A DNA stretch of 21,568 bases from an uncultured Prevotella sp. Its GTDB lineage: Bacteria > Bacteroidota > Bacteroidia > Bacteroidales > Bacteroidaceae. This document shows positions 1 through 9,375 of this stretch, in pieces. The stretch lies in the NCBI GenBank assembly GCA_934230685.1, contig CAKQFF010000017.1, positions 1 to 21,568 on the forward strand, written 5' to 3'. The notes below the pieces were generated by a model. The model searched no databases. It had not been told where the DNA came from and was given only the letters and a program-made list of their open reading frames with translations. Every line of letters begins with the position of its first letter. The first letter of the stretch is position 1. The position numbers were made by a program, and so were the translations under genes.

Positions 1-1967
1 GCCTTATACCAAGCGTCTATCTGTGGCAAGGCGGCATTAACGCGAGCCTCAGCAGGAGAGTGAGGATCGGTCTTAATCTGACGGTCAATAAACTCAGGAC
101 GTGCGTTGCCTGCCCATACTGTAGCCCATGAGAGGAAGAAACGCTGCAACGGAGTGAAGCCATCGATAGTCTTTGCAGCCGACGGATTCTCCTTGAGCAC
201 ATTCTCAAGAGCGCGGAGTGAGATGTTCAAGCCACCGTTGTCGCCGATGTTCTCGCCAAGAGTAAGCTTACCGTTGATCTTCTTGCCAGGCAGAGCCTCA
301 ACATTCGAGAAGTAGTCTACGAGCACCTTGGTGCGAGCCTCGAAGTTCTTCTTGTCGGCTGCAGTCCACCAGTCATGCTGGTTGCCGTTCTTGTCGAACT
401 GTGCGCCCTGGTCGTCGAAGCCGTGCGACATCTCATGGCCAATCACGCCACCAATACCACCATAGTTTACAGCCTCGTCAACATTGGGGTCGAAGAAAGG
501 AGGCTGAAGGATGGCTGCCGGGAAGCAGATCTCATTTGTTGTAGGATTATAGTAGGCGTTGACAGTCTGCGGAGTCATTTGCCACTCTGCCTTGTCAACC
601 GGCTTGTTCACCTTGCGCGAGATATAGTCCTTCGAAAGGAACACCGAGATATTCTGCATGTTCTCAAGCAACGAGAGCGACTCGTCGATGTCAAGTCCGC
701 TGTAGTCCTTCCACTTGTCAGGATAACCAATCTTCACGATGAAGTTGGCGAGCTTGTCCTGTGCCTGAGCCTTTGTCTCTGCCGACATCCATGTAGCCTC
801 ATCAATGCGCTGCGAGAGGGCTGTCTGCAGGTTCTTCACAAGCTTAATCATCATTTCCTTGCTTGATGCTGGGAAATACTTCTCTACATAGAGCTTGCCA
901 ATAGCCTCTCCAAGCACACCGCTTACAAGGTTGGTGGCACGCTTCCAGCGTGGACGGTCCTGCTGAACACCCGACATAACGCGGCTCAACTCGAAATCTG
1001 CCTTGCGGAAGGCATCACCAAGATAACCTGTCTGGCTTGCCACAGCGTGTGCCTCGGCATAAGCCTTAAGGTCGTCGAGCGGCTCATCGGCAAGAATCTT
1101 CTCCACTTCGTGGATAGGCTCAATCTGACCAACGTCGATGTGAGAGAATGGAGGGAATCCCTGTGCAAGGAAGAAGTTGCCCCAGTCGATGCCTGGGAAG
1201 TCCTTCACAAGCTGGGCATAAGTCATCTTATGATAGTTGTCCTGTACGTCGCGAAGCTCCACCTGACCCTTGCTTGCCTTGGCAATGCGAGTCTCTATAC
1301 GCATTGTGGCGTCGGCCTTGCGCTGAGCCGTAGCCTCGTCGTTGCCTGCCAACACGAGAATCTGCTTGATATATTTAGCATAAGCATCGCGCACAGCCTT
1401 AACCTGTGCGTCGTCTGAAAGATAGTAGTCGCGCTCGCCGAGTCCGAGTCCACCCTGACCCAAGCCTACGATATTGTTGGCTGCGTCCTTCATGTCGGCA
1501 CCAACACCAGCTCCAAACATCAAGCATCCCACACCACGAGCGTCGAGCTGGGCTATAACAAGCTGATACTCGCGGCGGTCGCCAATAGCGTTAATCTCCT
1601 TGAGTATTGGCTGCAGCGGAGCAGCACCCTCGCGGTTGAGGCGCACGCTGTCCATGGCAAGGTTGTAGAGCGAGCCTATCTTCTGGCCGAGCGAACCTTT
1701 AGGCTGCGGTGTCGACGAATACTCATTGATGAGTCCGAGAATACGCTTCTGGTTCATCTCGTCAAGGTCGGTGAACGAACCATTGCGTGCATGCTCTGCA
1801 TCAAGCGGATGTGCCTTGCGCCAGCCACCGATAGCATACTCATAGAAGTCGTTGCCGGGCTTTACAGACTTGTTCATGTAGTCTGTGTTGATGCCCTTCG
1901 AGGTCTGCGCACCTGCCGACACTGCTGCTGTCAGCGAGAGTGCAAAAAGAATTGTTTTTACCTTCAT
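1..1967 (-). CDS. pepO: M13 family zinc metallopeptidase (neprilysin/PepO type), secreted, 3' end outside window
   Basis: A secreted zinc endopeptidase of the M13 (neprilysin/endothelin-converting enzyme) family, expected to cut peptides in the cell envelope. The ATG at 1967 opens a signal peptide (MKVKTILFALSLTAAVSAGA, then Q). The frame stays open to base 1, giving 655 residues. M13 proteins are usually about 670-690 residues, so only some 20 C-terminal residues are missing. The zinc site is intact: HEMSH with H511, E512 and H515, and the third ligand E572 in GENIGD (572-576), which also supplies D576. An NAYYNP motif lies upstream of the zinc site, as expected for the M13 substrate-binding segment. 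No lipobox cysteine follows the signal peptide, so a soluble periplasmic or exported protein is likely. It is probably monocistronic, with a -7 box at 2029-2036. Family assignment is secure; the natural substrate is unknown. Confidence 0.95.
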   Translation of the reverse strand, partial: MKVKTILFALSLTAAVSAGAQTSKGINTDYMNKSVKPGNDFYEYAIGGWRKAHPLDAEHARNGSFTDLDEMNQKRILGLINEYSSTPQPKGSLGQKIGSLYNLAMDSVRLNREGAAPLQPILKEINAIGDRREYQLVIAQLDARGVGCLMFGAGVGADMKDAANNIVGLGQGGLGLGERDYYLSDDAQVKAVRDAYAKYIKQILVLAGNDEATAQRKADATMRIETRIAKASKGQVELRDVQDNYHKMTYAQLVKDFPGIDWGNFFLAQGFPPFSHIDVGQIEPIHEVEKILADEPLDDLKAYAEAHAVASQTGYLGDAFRKADFELSRVMSGVQQDRPRWKRATNLVSGVLGEAIGKLYVEKYFPASSKEMMIKLVKNLQTALSQRIDEATWMSAETKAQAQDKLANFIVKIGYPDKWKDYSGLDIDESLSLLENMQNISVFLSKDYISRKVNKPVDKAEWQMTPQTVNAYYNPTTNEICFPAAILQPPFFDPNVDEAVNYGGIGGVIGHEMSHGFDDQGAQFDKNGNQHDWWTAADKKNFEARTKVLVDYFSNVEALPGKKINGKLTLGENIGDNGGLNISLRALENVLKENPSAAKTIDGFTPLQRFFLSWATVWAGNARPEFIDRQIKTDPHSPAEARVNAALPQIDAWYK

Positions 1968-2028
1968 TATTATTTAATGTTTGTTGTCTCGAGTTACAAT
2001 TTGGCTACTTATTTATTATATTCAACTG

Positions 2029-2036
2029 CAAAAGTA
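2029..2036 (-). promoter_or_regulatory. Putative -7 box for the M13 peptidase gene
   Basis: On the minus strand this reads TACTTTTG, an exact match to the Bacteroidota sigma-ABfr -7 consensus TAnnTTTG. It lies about 60 bases upstream of the ATG at 1967. The -33 region has only a weak match (TTAG rather than TTTG). No strong Shine-Dalgarno sequence precedes the start, which is normal in this phylum. Confidence 0.55.
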
Positions 2037-2075
2037 CGTATTTTACTACACACTAAGACTTTTTATTAGGATTAG

Positions 2076-2093
2076 TTAACAACGAATTGTTAA
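2076..2093. repeat. 7-bp perfect palindrome between priA and the M13 gene
   Basis: TTAACAA and TTGTTAA are separated by a CGAA tetraloop. The stem is A/T-rich and has no T-run on either side in the minus-strand sense, so it is a poor intrinsic terminator. It sits 46-63 bases downstream of the priA start-distal end (its stop is at 2128) and about 40 bases upstream of the M13 -7 box. It could be a weak 3'-end structure or an operator. Function unknown. Confidence 0.3.
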
Positions 2094-2127
2094 TTCCGAA
2101 AAATGAGTGCTAATATTGCCCTCCGCA

Positions 2128-4401
2128 TTACAGAGGGTCTACGTCGAAGAACACAGTCATTGCCGCATAGCGCTTGTCCTGCAACAACGCCGCACGGGCT
2201 ACTGCCATGTGCCTACGGGCAAGACTTAGGTCGATGCCAAGCTCAAGTTTCAGCACTATCTTGCGTATAGATTCTGTCTTCACTCTTGCCACTGAAGGTT
2301 TGTCGGGACCAAGCACCCGCTCACCAAACGACTGGCGCAAACGTGCAGCCAACTCAACTGCCGCCGACTCCACTGTAGACTCACGCTTGTATCTCAGATA
2401 CACATAAACGAGATGGAAGAAGGGCGGATAGTTGAACATGCGCCGCTCCTCAAGCAAGTCGCGCGAGAATGAAGCGAAATCACCCGTCACCACTTGATGA
2501 ATCACGGGCAAGTCGGCACTCTTCGTTTGCAGTATCACCAGTCCTTGTTCGCCCCTTCGCCCTGCCCTGCCACTCACCTGCGAGAGCATCATGAAGGCAT
2601 GTTCGTAGGCACGGAAGTCGGGATAGTTGAGCATGGTGTCGGCATTGAGAATGCCCACCACAGATACATTGCCAAAGTCGAGTCCCTTCGAAATCATCTG
2701 CGTACCTATAAGTATGTCTGTGCGTCCGTTGGAGAAGTCGTTTATTATGCGCGAATAGGCATTGCGCGAGCGGGTGGTGTCGAGATCCATTCGGGATATT
2801 CGGGCCTCTGGGAACAGCTCTCGCACACGGTCTTCTATCTTCTCCGTGCCATAACCTCTGCCCATAAGTTCGTTACTCTCACAATTGGGGCATTGCCGTG
2901 GCACGGCATAGGTGAATCCGCAATAATGGCATGTGAGCACATTCATCGAGCGATGATAAGTGAGCGACACGTCACAATTCTTGCACTTAGGCACCCATCC
3001 GCACACCTTACACTCCACCATCGGGGCAAAGCCACGGCGGTTCTGAAACAGAATCACTTGCTTGCGGTTGCTCAGAGCCGAGCGCATAGCCTCAAGCAGG
3101 TCGGGCGAGAACGCTCCCCGCATCATCTTTCGGCGGTAGAGATCCTTGGTGTCTACCACTCTTATCTCGGGCATAGCCACATTGCGATAGCGCGTGGTGA
3201 GCTGCACATATCCGTATTTTCCCGTGGTTGCGTTGTAATAACTCTCCATCGAGGGCGTGGCTGTGCCGAGCAGCACCTTTGCCCCATCATACATTCTTGC
3301 AAGCATTATGGCTGCCGAACGCGCATGATAGCGCGGGGCAGGGTCTTGCTGCTTGAATGATGTCTCGTGCTCCTCATCCACTATCACGAGTCCAAGCCGC
3401 GTGAAAGGCAGGAACACAGCCGAGCGTGCACCAAGTATCACGTCGTAAGGCTCATCCGACAGCTGTTTCTTCCATATCTCCACACGCTCAGCGTCGCTGT
3501 ACTTTGAGTGATAGATGCCAAGACGTGAGCCAAACACATGTTGCAGTCGGCGCGTCATCTGCACGGTCAAGGCTATCTCTGGCAGCAGATAAAGCACCTG
3601 GCGGCCCTCGTCGATGGCTTCTTTTATAAGATGTATATAGATTTCTGTCTTGCCGCTCGACGTCACTCCATGCAGCAACACCACATTCTTGCTCATGAAC
3701 TGCACCCCTATCTGGTTCATGGCGTCTTGCTGTGCCTCGCTCAGTGGCTGTATGTTCTCGGGATGATACTCCCCTCCTCCACCTATGCGCCCCACCTCAC
3801 GGTAGTAGACCTCAAGAAACTTGCGGCTTATGAGCTGTCGAAGCACGGCATCCGAGGCACCTGAGGCATTGAGCAACTCGTCGCAAGCCACATCTTGTAT
3901 ATGGTCGGGAGGCGTTTCTCCATCTATCTGGTCCCAATGCGACAGTTGCAGATATGTGGTGAAGGTCTGCTGTTGCTTTAGTGCCTTGCCGAGTATGGTC
4001 AAGGCAAGATGCAGATTCTGCTCTGTGCGAAGATTGGCAGGCAATGTCACGCAGCGCACAGTCTTGGGGCGATAGTTCTCTTCTGCCTTCAGTCCGGCAG
4101 GAAGAGCCGCCTTAAACACATCGCCAAGTGCCGACATATAATATGTCGATATCCATTGCCACAGCTTCAATTGCCGCTCAAGCAACACGGACTCTTGGTC
4201 TATCACCTGCAAGATGTCGCGTGTCTCGAAGTCGGGTTTCTCGTCATGTGTGCGCACTGCCATGGCTGTATACGTCTTCGACTTTCCCAATGGCACAAGC
4301 ACACGCACACCGAGTCTCACCCCTCCGGCAAGACTTGCCGGAAGGGAGTAAGTGAAGGTGCCCTCCAAGGGCAAAGGAAGTATTACGTCAACGTAGTGCA
4401 T
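2128..4401 (-). CDS. priA: Primosomal protein N' (replication restart helicase PriA)
   Basis: PriA is the 3'-to-5' superfamily 2 helicase that recognises stalled forks and reloads the replicative helicase. At 757 residues it is near the usual size. The N-terminal DNA-binding part (MHYVDVILPLPL...) occupies roughly residues 1-105. The helicase core follows, with Walker A GVTSSGKT (245-252), Walker B DEEH (342-345), GTATPS (379-384) and the late motif GTQMISKGLDF (566-576). The PriA-specific zinc module carries all eight cysteines: C464/C467, C473/C476, C491/C494 and C504/C507. SQVSGRAGR (607-615) is helicase motif VI. The ATG at 4401 lies 7 bases after the stop of the upstream HD protein, so both are probably translated from one mRNA. 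The functional assignment is secure. Confidence 0.97.
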   Translation of the reverse strand: MHYVDVILPLPLEGTFTYSLPASLAGGVRLGVRVLVPLGKSKTYTAMAVRTHDEKPDFETRDILQVIDQESVLLERQLKLWQWISTYYMSALGDVFKAALPAGLKAEENYRPKTVRCVTLPANLRTEQNLHLALTILGKALKQQQTFTTYLQLSHWDQIDGETPPDHIQDVACDELLNASGASDAVLRQLISRKFLEVYYREVGRIGGGGEYHPENIQPLSEAQQDAMNQIGVQFMSKNVVLLHGVTSSGKTEIYIHLIKEAIDEGRQVLYLLPEIALTVQMTRRLQHVFGSRLGIYHSKYSDAERVEIWKKQLSDEPYDVILGARSAVFLPFTRLGLVIVDEEHETSFKQQDPAPRYHARSAAIMLARMYDGAKVLLGTATPSMESYYNATTGKYGYVQLTTRYRNVAMPEIRVVDTKDLYRRKMMRGAFSPDLLEAMRSALSNRKQVILFQNRRGFAPMVECKVCGWVPKCKNCDVSLTYHRSMNVLTCHYCGFTYAVPRQCPNCESNELMGRGYGTEKIEDRVRELFPEARISRMDLDTTRSRNAYSRIINDFSNGRTDILIGTQMISKGLDFGNVSVVGILNADTMLNYPDFRAYEHAFMMLSQVSGRAGRRGEQGLVILQTKSADLPVIHQVVTGDFASFSRDLLEERRMFNYPPFFHLVYVYLRYKRESTVESAAVELAARLRQSFGERVLGPDKPSVARVKTESIRKIVLKLELGIDLSLARRHMAVARAALLQDKRYAAMTVFFDVDPL

Positions 4402-4408
4402 AAGCCTC

Positions 4409-6460
4409 TTATTTCTTTGCCTCAGGATAAGAGATTCGCGTGTGGTAGATAGCCTTCAGGCGCTCGATAAGCACGAGCTTGGCAAGTGCTATGTCGCGGA
4501 ACGTGATAGGACACTCGCGGAAATAGCCCTCGTTCACATCGCTGTCGATTATCTTGTTCACGAGGTTGGAGATGGTCTCCTCGGTATATTCGGGCAACGA
4601 GCGCGAAGCCGCCTCCACACCATCTGCTATCATGAGGATTGCCTGCTCACGGGTGAAAGGATTAGGACCGGGATATTGGAACGGTGCCGGGTCTACATCC
4701 TCGTCGGGATGCTCGTTCTTATATTTAATGTAGAAGTACTTGGTTATTCCCGTGCCATGATGGGTCACGATGAAGTCGCGTATTATCGTAGGCAGATTCT
4801 CGCGCTCGGCAATCTTGGCTCCCTCCACCACATGGTTGATGATTACACGCGCACTATCGCGATACGACATATTGTCGTGCGGATTCACGCCTGCCTGGTT
4901 CTCGGTGAAGAACACTGGGTCAACCATCTTGCCTATGTCGTGATACAGAGCACCAGTACGCACAAGCAGCGAGTTGGCTCCTATCTTGTTGGCTATCTCG
5001 GCTGCAAGATTTCCCACCGTGATAGAGTGCTGGAATGTGCCTGGAGCCACCTCCGAGAGATTGCGCAGAATGCCTCGGTTGGTGTTTGAAAGCTCAAAGA
5101 GCGTCACACTCGACACGAAACCAAACGCCTTCTCAATGATATACATCAGCGGATACGACAGCAGCAGGAACACTCCGTTCACCACGAAATGATAGTACAT
5201 GTCGGGATCCATAAGCGTGAACTCGCTGTCTTGCACAAGCTGCAACGCGAAATACACCAAGGCACTGCCAAGGGCCACGAGTATGCCCGTCTTGAACACC
5301 TGGGCACGGCGGGTAAGCTCGCGCAAAGAGTAGATGGCAATGAGTCCTGCCACAATCTGGATGATGATGAACTCATACTGGTATTTCACGGCTATGGTGC
5401 ATATGAGTATCATGGTGACGTGGGAGATGAAAGCCGTGCGCGAGTCCATAAACACTCTCACGAATATAGGAGCCATGGCAAAAGGCACGATATAGACACT
5501 CATGAAGTTGTGGCGCATCATCAGCGACACTATCACCGGGAAGAGCGTCATCAACGTATAGAGCATGGCTATGGCGCGCGGCTTGTTGAAGTAGTCGCGG
5601 CGGAAGAGTGCAAGATACATTGTGAAGAGTACAAGCATAAGCGTCACGAATATCACCTGTCCGATGAAGGTGCTCGTTATCTCGTTTTGTGTGGCTGAGC
5701 GGCGCTGCATCTCTCGCTCGAAGGAGTTAAGCACACGATAGGTGTATTCATCCACGATGTCGCCACGGTCGATCACCTTCTGTCCGCTCATCACCATTCC
5801 GCTCGCGGGAGGTATCGACGACAGTAGGTCGTTCTTCTCCGTCTCCGACCTCTCCTTGTTGTACACGAGGTTTGGCTCTATATAATTATTCAGGTTGCAG
5901 CGTTGCAGTATAGGGCGTTGCTCTGCCACATATGGGTCGGCGAACAGCTGCTCGTAGGCAGAGAGTGTGGAATAGAAGCTGGTCAAAGGTGTACTTTGGG
6001 CGTTGTTGCCTATCACCACACGCACCATTGATGTGGAGTCGCTGTATATCTCATTATACTCTGGCATGTCCATAATGCCTGTCTGATAGAGTTTCTGCAG
6101 ACGCTTGGCAATGATGCCCACATATTCATGCGGCAGACCGGGAATGCCGTTGCGGAAGTCGTTGGTGAATTTCTCCACCTCCTTTGTCTCTACCGTCTTG
6201 TCGTAGTTGTAGTAGGGTTGATAGGTCTCAAGCAGCGAGTCCTCCTGAGCCTTTATTGCCTCATCGGTCTTGTAGATAGGGAAATCAAACTTGGCTATAA
6301 ACGAGCCATACATCCACGGCTTGCCCACATCGTAGCGGAAACGTTGGCTTTCGTTGCGGGGAAGGAACCACACAATGAGCGTCACGGTGACGACAATCAG
6401 AGCCGCACGACTGAGAAGATTGCGCCAAAAACGGCGGTTGTTATTGTCAATTCTGTACAT
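4409..6460 (-). CDS. 7TM-HD family phosphohydrolase (PgpH-type, probable c-di-AMP phosphodiesterase)
   Basis: A polytopic membrane protein of 683 residues with a cytoplasmic HD hydrolase domain. The order is: an N-terminal membrane anchor (about 18-33), an extracytoplasmic region to about residue 262 (the 7TMR-HDED type in this family), a cluster of about seven hydrophobic helices (about 263-450), then the HD domain. Metal-site residues are visible: H478 in FQHS, H507-D508 in the HDIGK motif, H543, the HHGTG motif at 567-571 and D613. Characterised members (Listeria PgpH) hydrolyse cyclic-di-AMP, so control of that second messenger is the best prediction; the substrate here is inferred from family. 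The start has an AAGG just upstream (CTAAGGTATG). It is the first gene of a pair with priA and is divergent from gltX. A gene symbol such as pgpH would be reasonable but is not proven. Confidence 0.9.
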   Translation of the reverse strand: MYRIDNNNRRFWRNLLSRAALIVVTVTLIVWFLPRNESQRFRYDVGKPWMYGSFIAKFDFPIYKTDEAIKAQEDSLLETYQPYYNYDKTVETKEVEKFTNDFRNGIPGLPHEYVGIIAKRLQKLYQTGIMDMPEYNEIYSDSTSMVRVVIGNNAQSTPLTSFYSTLSAYEQLFADPYVAEQRPILQRCNLNNYIEPNLVYNKERSETEKNDLLSSIPPASGMVMSGQKVIDRGDIVDEYTYRVLNSFEREMQRRSATQNEITSTFIGQVIFVTLMLVLFTMYLALFRRDYFNKPRAIAMLYTLMTLFPVIVSLMMRHNFMSVYIVPFAMAPIFVRVFMDSRTAFISHVTMILICTIAVKYQYEFIIIQIVAGLIAIYSLRELTRRAQVFKTGILVALGSALVYFALQLVQDSEFTLMDPDMYYHFVVNGVFLLLSYPLMYIIEKAFGFVSSVTLFELSNTNRGILRNLSEVAPGTFQHSITVGNLAAEIANKIGANSLLVRTGALYHDIGKMVDPVFFTENQAGVNPHDNMSYRDSARVIINHVVEGAKIAERENLPTIIRDFIVTHHGTGITKYFYIKYKNEHPDEDVDPAPFQYPGPNPFTREQAILMIADGVEAASRSLPEYTEETISNLVNKIIDSDVNEGYFRECPITFRDIALAKLVLIERLKAIYHTRISYPEAKK

Positions 6461-6489
6461 ACCTTAGTGTATTTAAATGATTCAGACTG

Positions 6490-6497
6490 CAATATTA
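6490..6497 (-). promoter_or_regulatory. Possible -7 box for the HD-phosphohydrolase/priA operon
   Basis: The minus strand reads TAATATTG, one mismatch from TAnnTTTG, 30 bases upstream of the ATG at 6460. No convincing TTTG is found at -33. The 106-base divergent intergenic region contains no other candidate on this strand. Confidence 0.35.
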
Positions 6498-6506
6498 CAA
6501 AAAAAA

Positions 6507-6538
6507 TGTGAATATCGTGGAAAAATATACTACCTTTG
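6507..6538 (+). promoter_or_regulatory. Promoter for gltX-waaA
   Basis: The -7 box TACCTTTG (6531-6538) matches TAnnTTTG exactly. TGTG at 6507-6510 is a one-mismatch -33 box with 20 bases between them. The expected transcript start is near 6545, leaving a short 5' UTR of about 20 bases before the ATG at 6567. This supports the ATG at 6567, because an in-frame upstream ATG at 6477 lies before the promoter. Confidence 0.6.
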
Positions 6539-6566
6539 TATCGAAAACAAAAAAACTCAACATATT

Positions 6567-8084
6567 ATGTCAGATAGAAAAGTGAGGGTGCGCTTCGCAC
6601 CAAGTCCTACGGGACCCCTGCACATCGGTGGTGTGCGTACAGCATTGTATAACTATCTCTTCGCGCGTCAGCATGGCGGCGATCTCGTTTTCCGTATTGA
6701 GGACACCGACTCCAACCGTTTCGTTCCTGGAGCCGAAGACTACATTATAGAGTCGTTCCGCTGGCTCGGCATCAAGTTCGACGAGGGCGTAAGCTTCGGT
6801 GGCGAACATGGTCCTTACCGCCAGAGCGAGCGCCGTGCCATCTACAAGAAATACGTAGAGCAGCTTCTTGCCGACGACAAGGCCTACATCGCCTTCGACA
6901 CTCCCGAGCAGCTTGAGGCCAAGCGCAACGAGATACAGAACTTCCAGTACGACGCTCACACCCGTATGCAGATGACCAATTCGCTCACTCTCCCCAAGGA
7001 GGAAGTGGAGCGTCGCATCGCCGACGGCGAGCAGTATGTAGTGCGCTTCAAGGTTGAACCGGGCATCGAGGTTCACGTGAACGACATGATTCGCGGTGAT
7101 GTGAAAATCAAGAGCGACATTCTCGACGACAAGGTGCTCTACAAGAGTGCCGACGAATTGCCTACTTATCACTTGGCCAACATCGTCGACGACCACCTTA
7201 TGGAAATCACCCACGTTATCCGTGGCGAGGAGTGGTTGCCTTCGGCTCCGCTTCATGTGCTCCTCTATCGTGCTTTCGGATGGGAGGACACCATGCCTAC
7301 ATTCGCCCATCTGCCGCTGCTCCTTAAGCCAGAAGGCAAGGGCAAGCTCTCTAAGCGCGACGGCGACCGCCTTGGTTTCCCAGTATTCCCGCTCGAGTGG
7401 CACGACCCTAAGACTGGCGATATTTCTTCAGGCTACCGCGAGAGTGGCTATTTCCCCGAGGCTGTAGTCAACTTCCTCGCCCTGCTTGGATGGAACCCAG
7501 GCACAGAGCAGGAGTTGTTCTCGCTCGACGAACTCGTCAATCTCTTCGACATCCACAAGTGTTCCAAGGCTGGCGCACGCTTCGACTTCCAGAAGGGCAT
7601 GTGGTTCAACCACGAGTACATGCTGCGCAAGTCGAACGAGGAGATTGCCAACCTCTTCGCTCCCATCGTTGCCAACAACGGTGTAGACGAGTCGATGGAA
7701 CGCATCACTCAGGTTGTGGCCATGATGAAGGACCGCGTGAGCTTCGTAAAGGAGCTTTGGCCATTGTGCTCGTTCTTCTTCATCGCTCCTACAGAGTACG
7801 ACGCCAAGACCGCAAAGAAGCGCTGGAAGGAAGACTCTGCCAAGGTTATGGGCGAGCTTGCCGACGTGCTTGAGTCTATCGACGACTTCTCTATCGAGGG
7901 CCAGGAGCCTATCGTGATGAAGTGGGTAGAAGACAAGGGCTACAAGCTCGGCGACGTCATGAACGCCTTCCGTCTTGCCCTCGTGGGCATAGGCAAGGGT
8001 CCGGGCATGTTCGACATTTCTGCTTTCCTCGGCAAGGAGGAGACAATCAAGCGTCTGCGCAAGGCTATCGAGGTGTTGGGATAA
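6567..8084 (+). CDS. gltX: Glutamate--tRNA ligase
   Basis: A class I aminoacyl-tRNA synthetase that charges tRNA-Glu with glutamate in the cytoplasm. The chosen start gives 505 residues beginning [20 protein letters not shown]. The HIGH-equivalent HIGG is at 19-22, the KMSKS-equivalent KLSKR at 260-264, and the RIEDTD motif at 43-48. The C-terminal anticodon-binding part follows from about residue 310. An in-frame ATG at 6477 would add 30 residues, but these are not family-like and lie upstream of the promoter, so it is rejected. Codon use is strongly biased to C-ending codons, as in other housekeeping genes here; this opens long spurious frames on the opposite strand. waaA begins 39 bases after the stop, so the two are likely cotranscribed. 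Confidence 0.97.
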   Translation: MSDRKVRVRFAPSPTGPLHIGGVRTALYNYLFARQHGGDLVFRIEDTDSNRFVPGAEDYIIESFRWLGIKFDEGVSFGGEHGPYRQSERRAIYKKYVEQLLADDKAYIAFDTPEQLEAKRNEIQNFQYDAHTRMQMTNSLTLPKEEVERRIADGEQYVVRFKVEPGIEVHVNDMIRGDVKIKSDILDDKVLYKSADELPTYHLANIVDDHLMEITHVIRGEEWLPSAPLHVLLYRAFGWEDTMPTFAHLPLLLKPEGKGKLSKRDGDRLGFPVFPLEWHDPKTGDISSGYRESGYFPEAVVNFLALLGWNPGTEQELFSLDELVNLFDIHKCSKAGARFDFQKGMWFNHEYMLRKSNEEIANLFAPIVANNGVDESMERITQVVAMMKDRVSFVKELWPLCSFFFIAPTEYDAKTAKKRWKEDSAKVMGELADVLESIDDFSIEGQEPIVMKWVEDKGYKLGDVMNAFRLALVGIGKGPGMFDISAFLGKEETIKRLRKAIEVLG

Positions 8085-8092
8085 TAATCCCA

Positions 8093-8108
8093 CACCTTTA
8101 TTAAGGTG
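8093..8108 (+). repeat. 6-bp perfect hairpin between gltX and waaA
   Basis: CACCTT and AAGGTG flank a TATT loop, followed by CAAAACTTTT. It is too short and too weakly T-tailed to be a confident terminator. It may mark a partial 3' end or processing site for the gltX part of the transcript. Its right arm contains the alternative GTG start (8106) of the next gene, which favours the ATG at 8124. Confidence 0.35.
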
Positions 8109-8123
8109 CAAAACTTTTCGATT

Positions 8124-9368
8124 ATGTATAACATTGCAATTTACTTGTATCTAATTGGCGTTGCCATAGCAAGTCTCTTCAACGAGAAGGTGCGCAAGAT
8201 GTGGCGCGGCGAGCGGCAGGCTATAAAGATACTAAAGGAGAAGGTCGACCCCACGGCTCAATATGTGTGGTTTCATGCTGCCTCGCTTGGCGAGTTTGAG
8301 CAAGGCCGCCCACTGATGGAGCGCCTGAGACAGGAGCACCCTGAATATAAGATACTCCTCACTTTCTTCTCGCCCTCAGGCTATGAGGTGCGCAAGGACT
8401 ACAAAGGAGCCGACATCGTGTGCTATCTGCCCTTGGACACCATACGCAACTCACGACGCTTCCTGCGTGCCGTGCGTCCCGTGATGGCTTTCTTCATCAA
8501 GTATGAGTTCTGGTACAACTATTTCCACATTCTGCAACATCGTGGAGTGCCTGTCTACAGCGTGTCGTGCATATTCCGACCTAACCAGATCTTCTTCCGT
8601 TGGTATGGCAAGCAATACGCCCGCGTGCTGCATTGTGTCACCAAGTTCTTTGTGCAGAACGAGGAGAGCCGACAGCTTCTTCAGGGCATAGGTATCGACC
8701 GCTCAGAGGTTGTAGGCGACACTCGCTTCGACCGCGTATTGCAGATACGCGACGCCGCAAAGCACTTGCCTATAGTAGAGGCTTTCCGCTATGGCTCTGC
8801 CGAAGGAAATGCTGAGGGCACACCCATCAAGACATTTGTTGCAGGTTCATCATGGGGTCCCGACGAGGATATCTTCATCCGCTATTTCAACGAGCGTCAC
8901 GACTGGCGACTCATCATAGCCCCTCATGTCATTAGCGAGGAACATCTTCAGCAGATTCTATCCAAACTGCAACGCAAGACAGTGCGCTACACTCAGACCA
9001 CTCCCGAGGAAGCCGCCCAAGCCGAATGCCTCATCATCGACTGCTTTGGTCTGCTCTCTTCCATATATAATTATGGTGACGTGGCTTACGTTGGCGGAGG
9101 TTTCGGTGTAGGCATCCACAATGTGCTTGAGGCTGCTGTATGGCACATGCCCGTGTTCTTCGGTCCTAACAACAAGCATTTCCAGGAAGCCCAATGGCTG
9201 CTTCAGTCAAAAGGTGGCATAGAAATCATGTCGTTCGACGACTTCAAGATTCAAATGGACCGCTTCATCGCAGCGCCTGAGCTTATAAGAGAGCGAGGCA
9301 ACGCCGCGGCAAAAGTTGTGGAGGAACACACTGGAGCCACCAAGCGAGTGATGAACGATTGCTTCTGA
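8124..9368 (+). CDS. waaA: 3-deoxy-D-manno-octulosonic acid (Kdo) transferase
   Basis: WaaA/KdtA transfers Kdo from CMP-Kdo to the lipid A precursor at the inner membrane, an early step of lipopolysaccharide core assembly. From the ATG at 8124 the protein is 414 residues. The N-terminus is hydrophobic (about residues 2-19), matching the membrane anchor of the family. The GT30 catalytic region is recognisable: HAASLGEFEQGRP at 51-63, where E57 aligns with the family's catalytic glutamate; GDTRFDRV near 198; and SSWGPDE followed by the nucleotide-sugar-binding YVGGGFGVGIHNVLEA segment in the C-terminal half. A GTG at 8106 is in frame but lies inside a hairpin and adds six non-conserved residues. 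It is the second gene after gltX, ending just before a strong terminator. Confidence 0.93.
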   Translation: MYNIAIYLYLIGVAIASLFNEKVRKMWRGERQAIKILKEKVDPTAQYVWFHAASLGEFEQGRPLMERLRQEHPEYKILLTFFSPSGYEVRKDYKGADIVCYLPLDTIRNSRRFLRAVRPVMAFFIKYEFWYNYFHILQHRGVPVYSVSCIFRPNQIFFRWYGKQYARVLHCVTKFFVQNEESRQLLQGIGIDRSEVVGDTRFDRVLQIRDAAKHLPIVEAFRYGSAEGNAEGTPIKTFVAGSSWGPDEDIFIRYFNERHDWRLIIAPHVISEEHLQQILSKLQRKTVRYTQTTPEEAAQAECLIIDCFGLLSSIYNYGDVAYVGGGFGVGIHNVLEAAVWHMPVFFGPNNKHFQEAQWLLQSKGGIEIMSFDDFKIQMDRFIAAPELIRERGNAAAKVVEEHTGATKRVMNDCF

Positions 9369-9375
9369 TTCATAT

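Noticed and set aside
375-866. 163-codon plus-strand frame within the M13 peptidase region
   Set aside because: It is antisense to the zinc-site region of the M13 gene and has no independent support.
2494-3360. 288-codon open frame on the plus strand inside priA
   Set aside because: Antisense to the PriA helicase and zinc region, whose motifs are intact. The His-rich translation reflects complemented priA codons.
6477-6566. Upstream ATG extending gltX by 30 residues
   Set aside because: The extension lies before and across the promoter's -7 box and does not resemble GltX N-termini.
6570-7403. 277-codon open frame on the minus strand inside gltX
   Set aside because: It is antisense to a well-conserved gltX. 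The strong C-ending codon bias of gltX depletes stop codons on the opposite strand. The product shows no family features.
7428-8111. 227-codon open frame on the minus strand inside gltX
   Set aside because: Same cause: mirror of the biased gltX codons. No promoter or recognisable motif.
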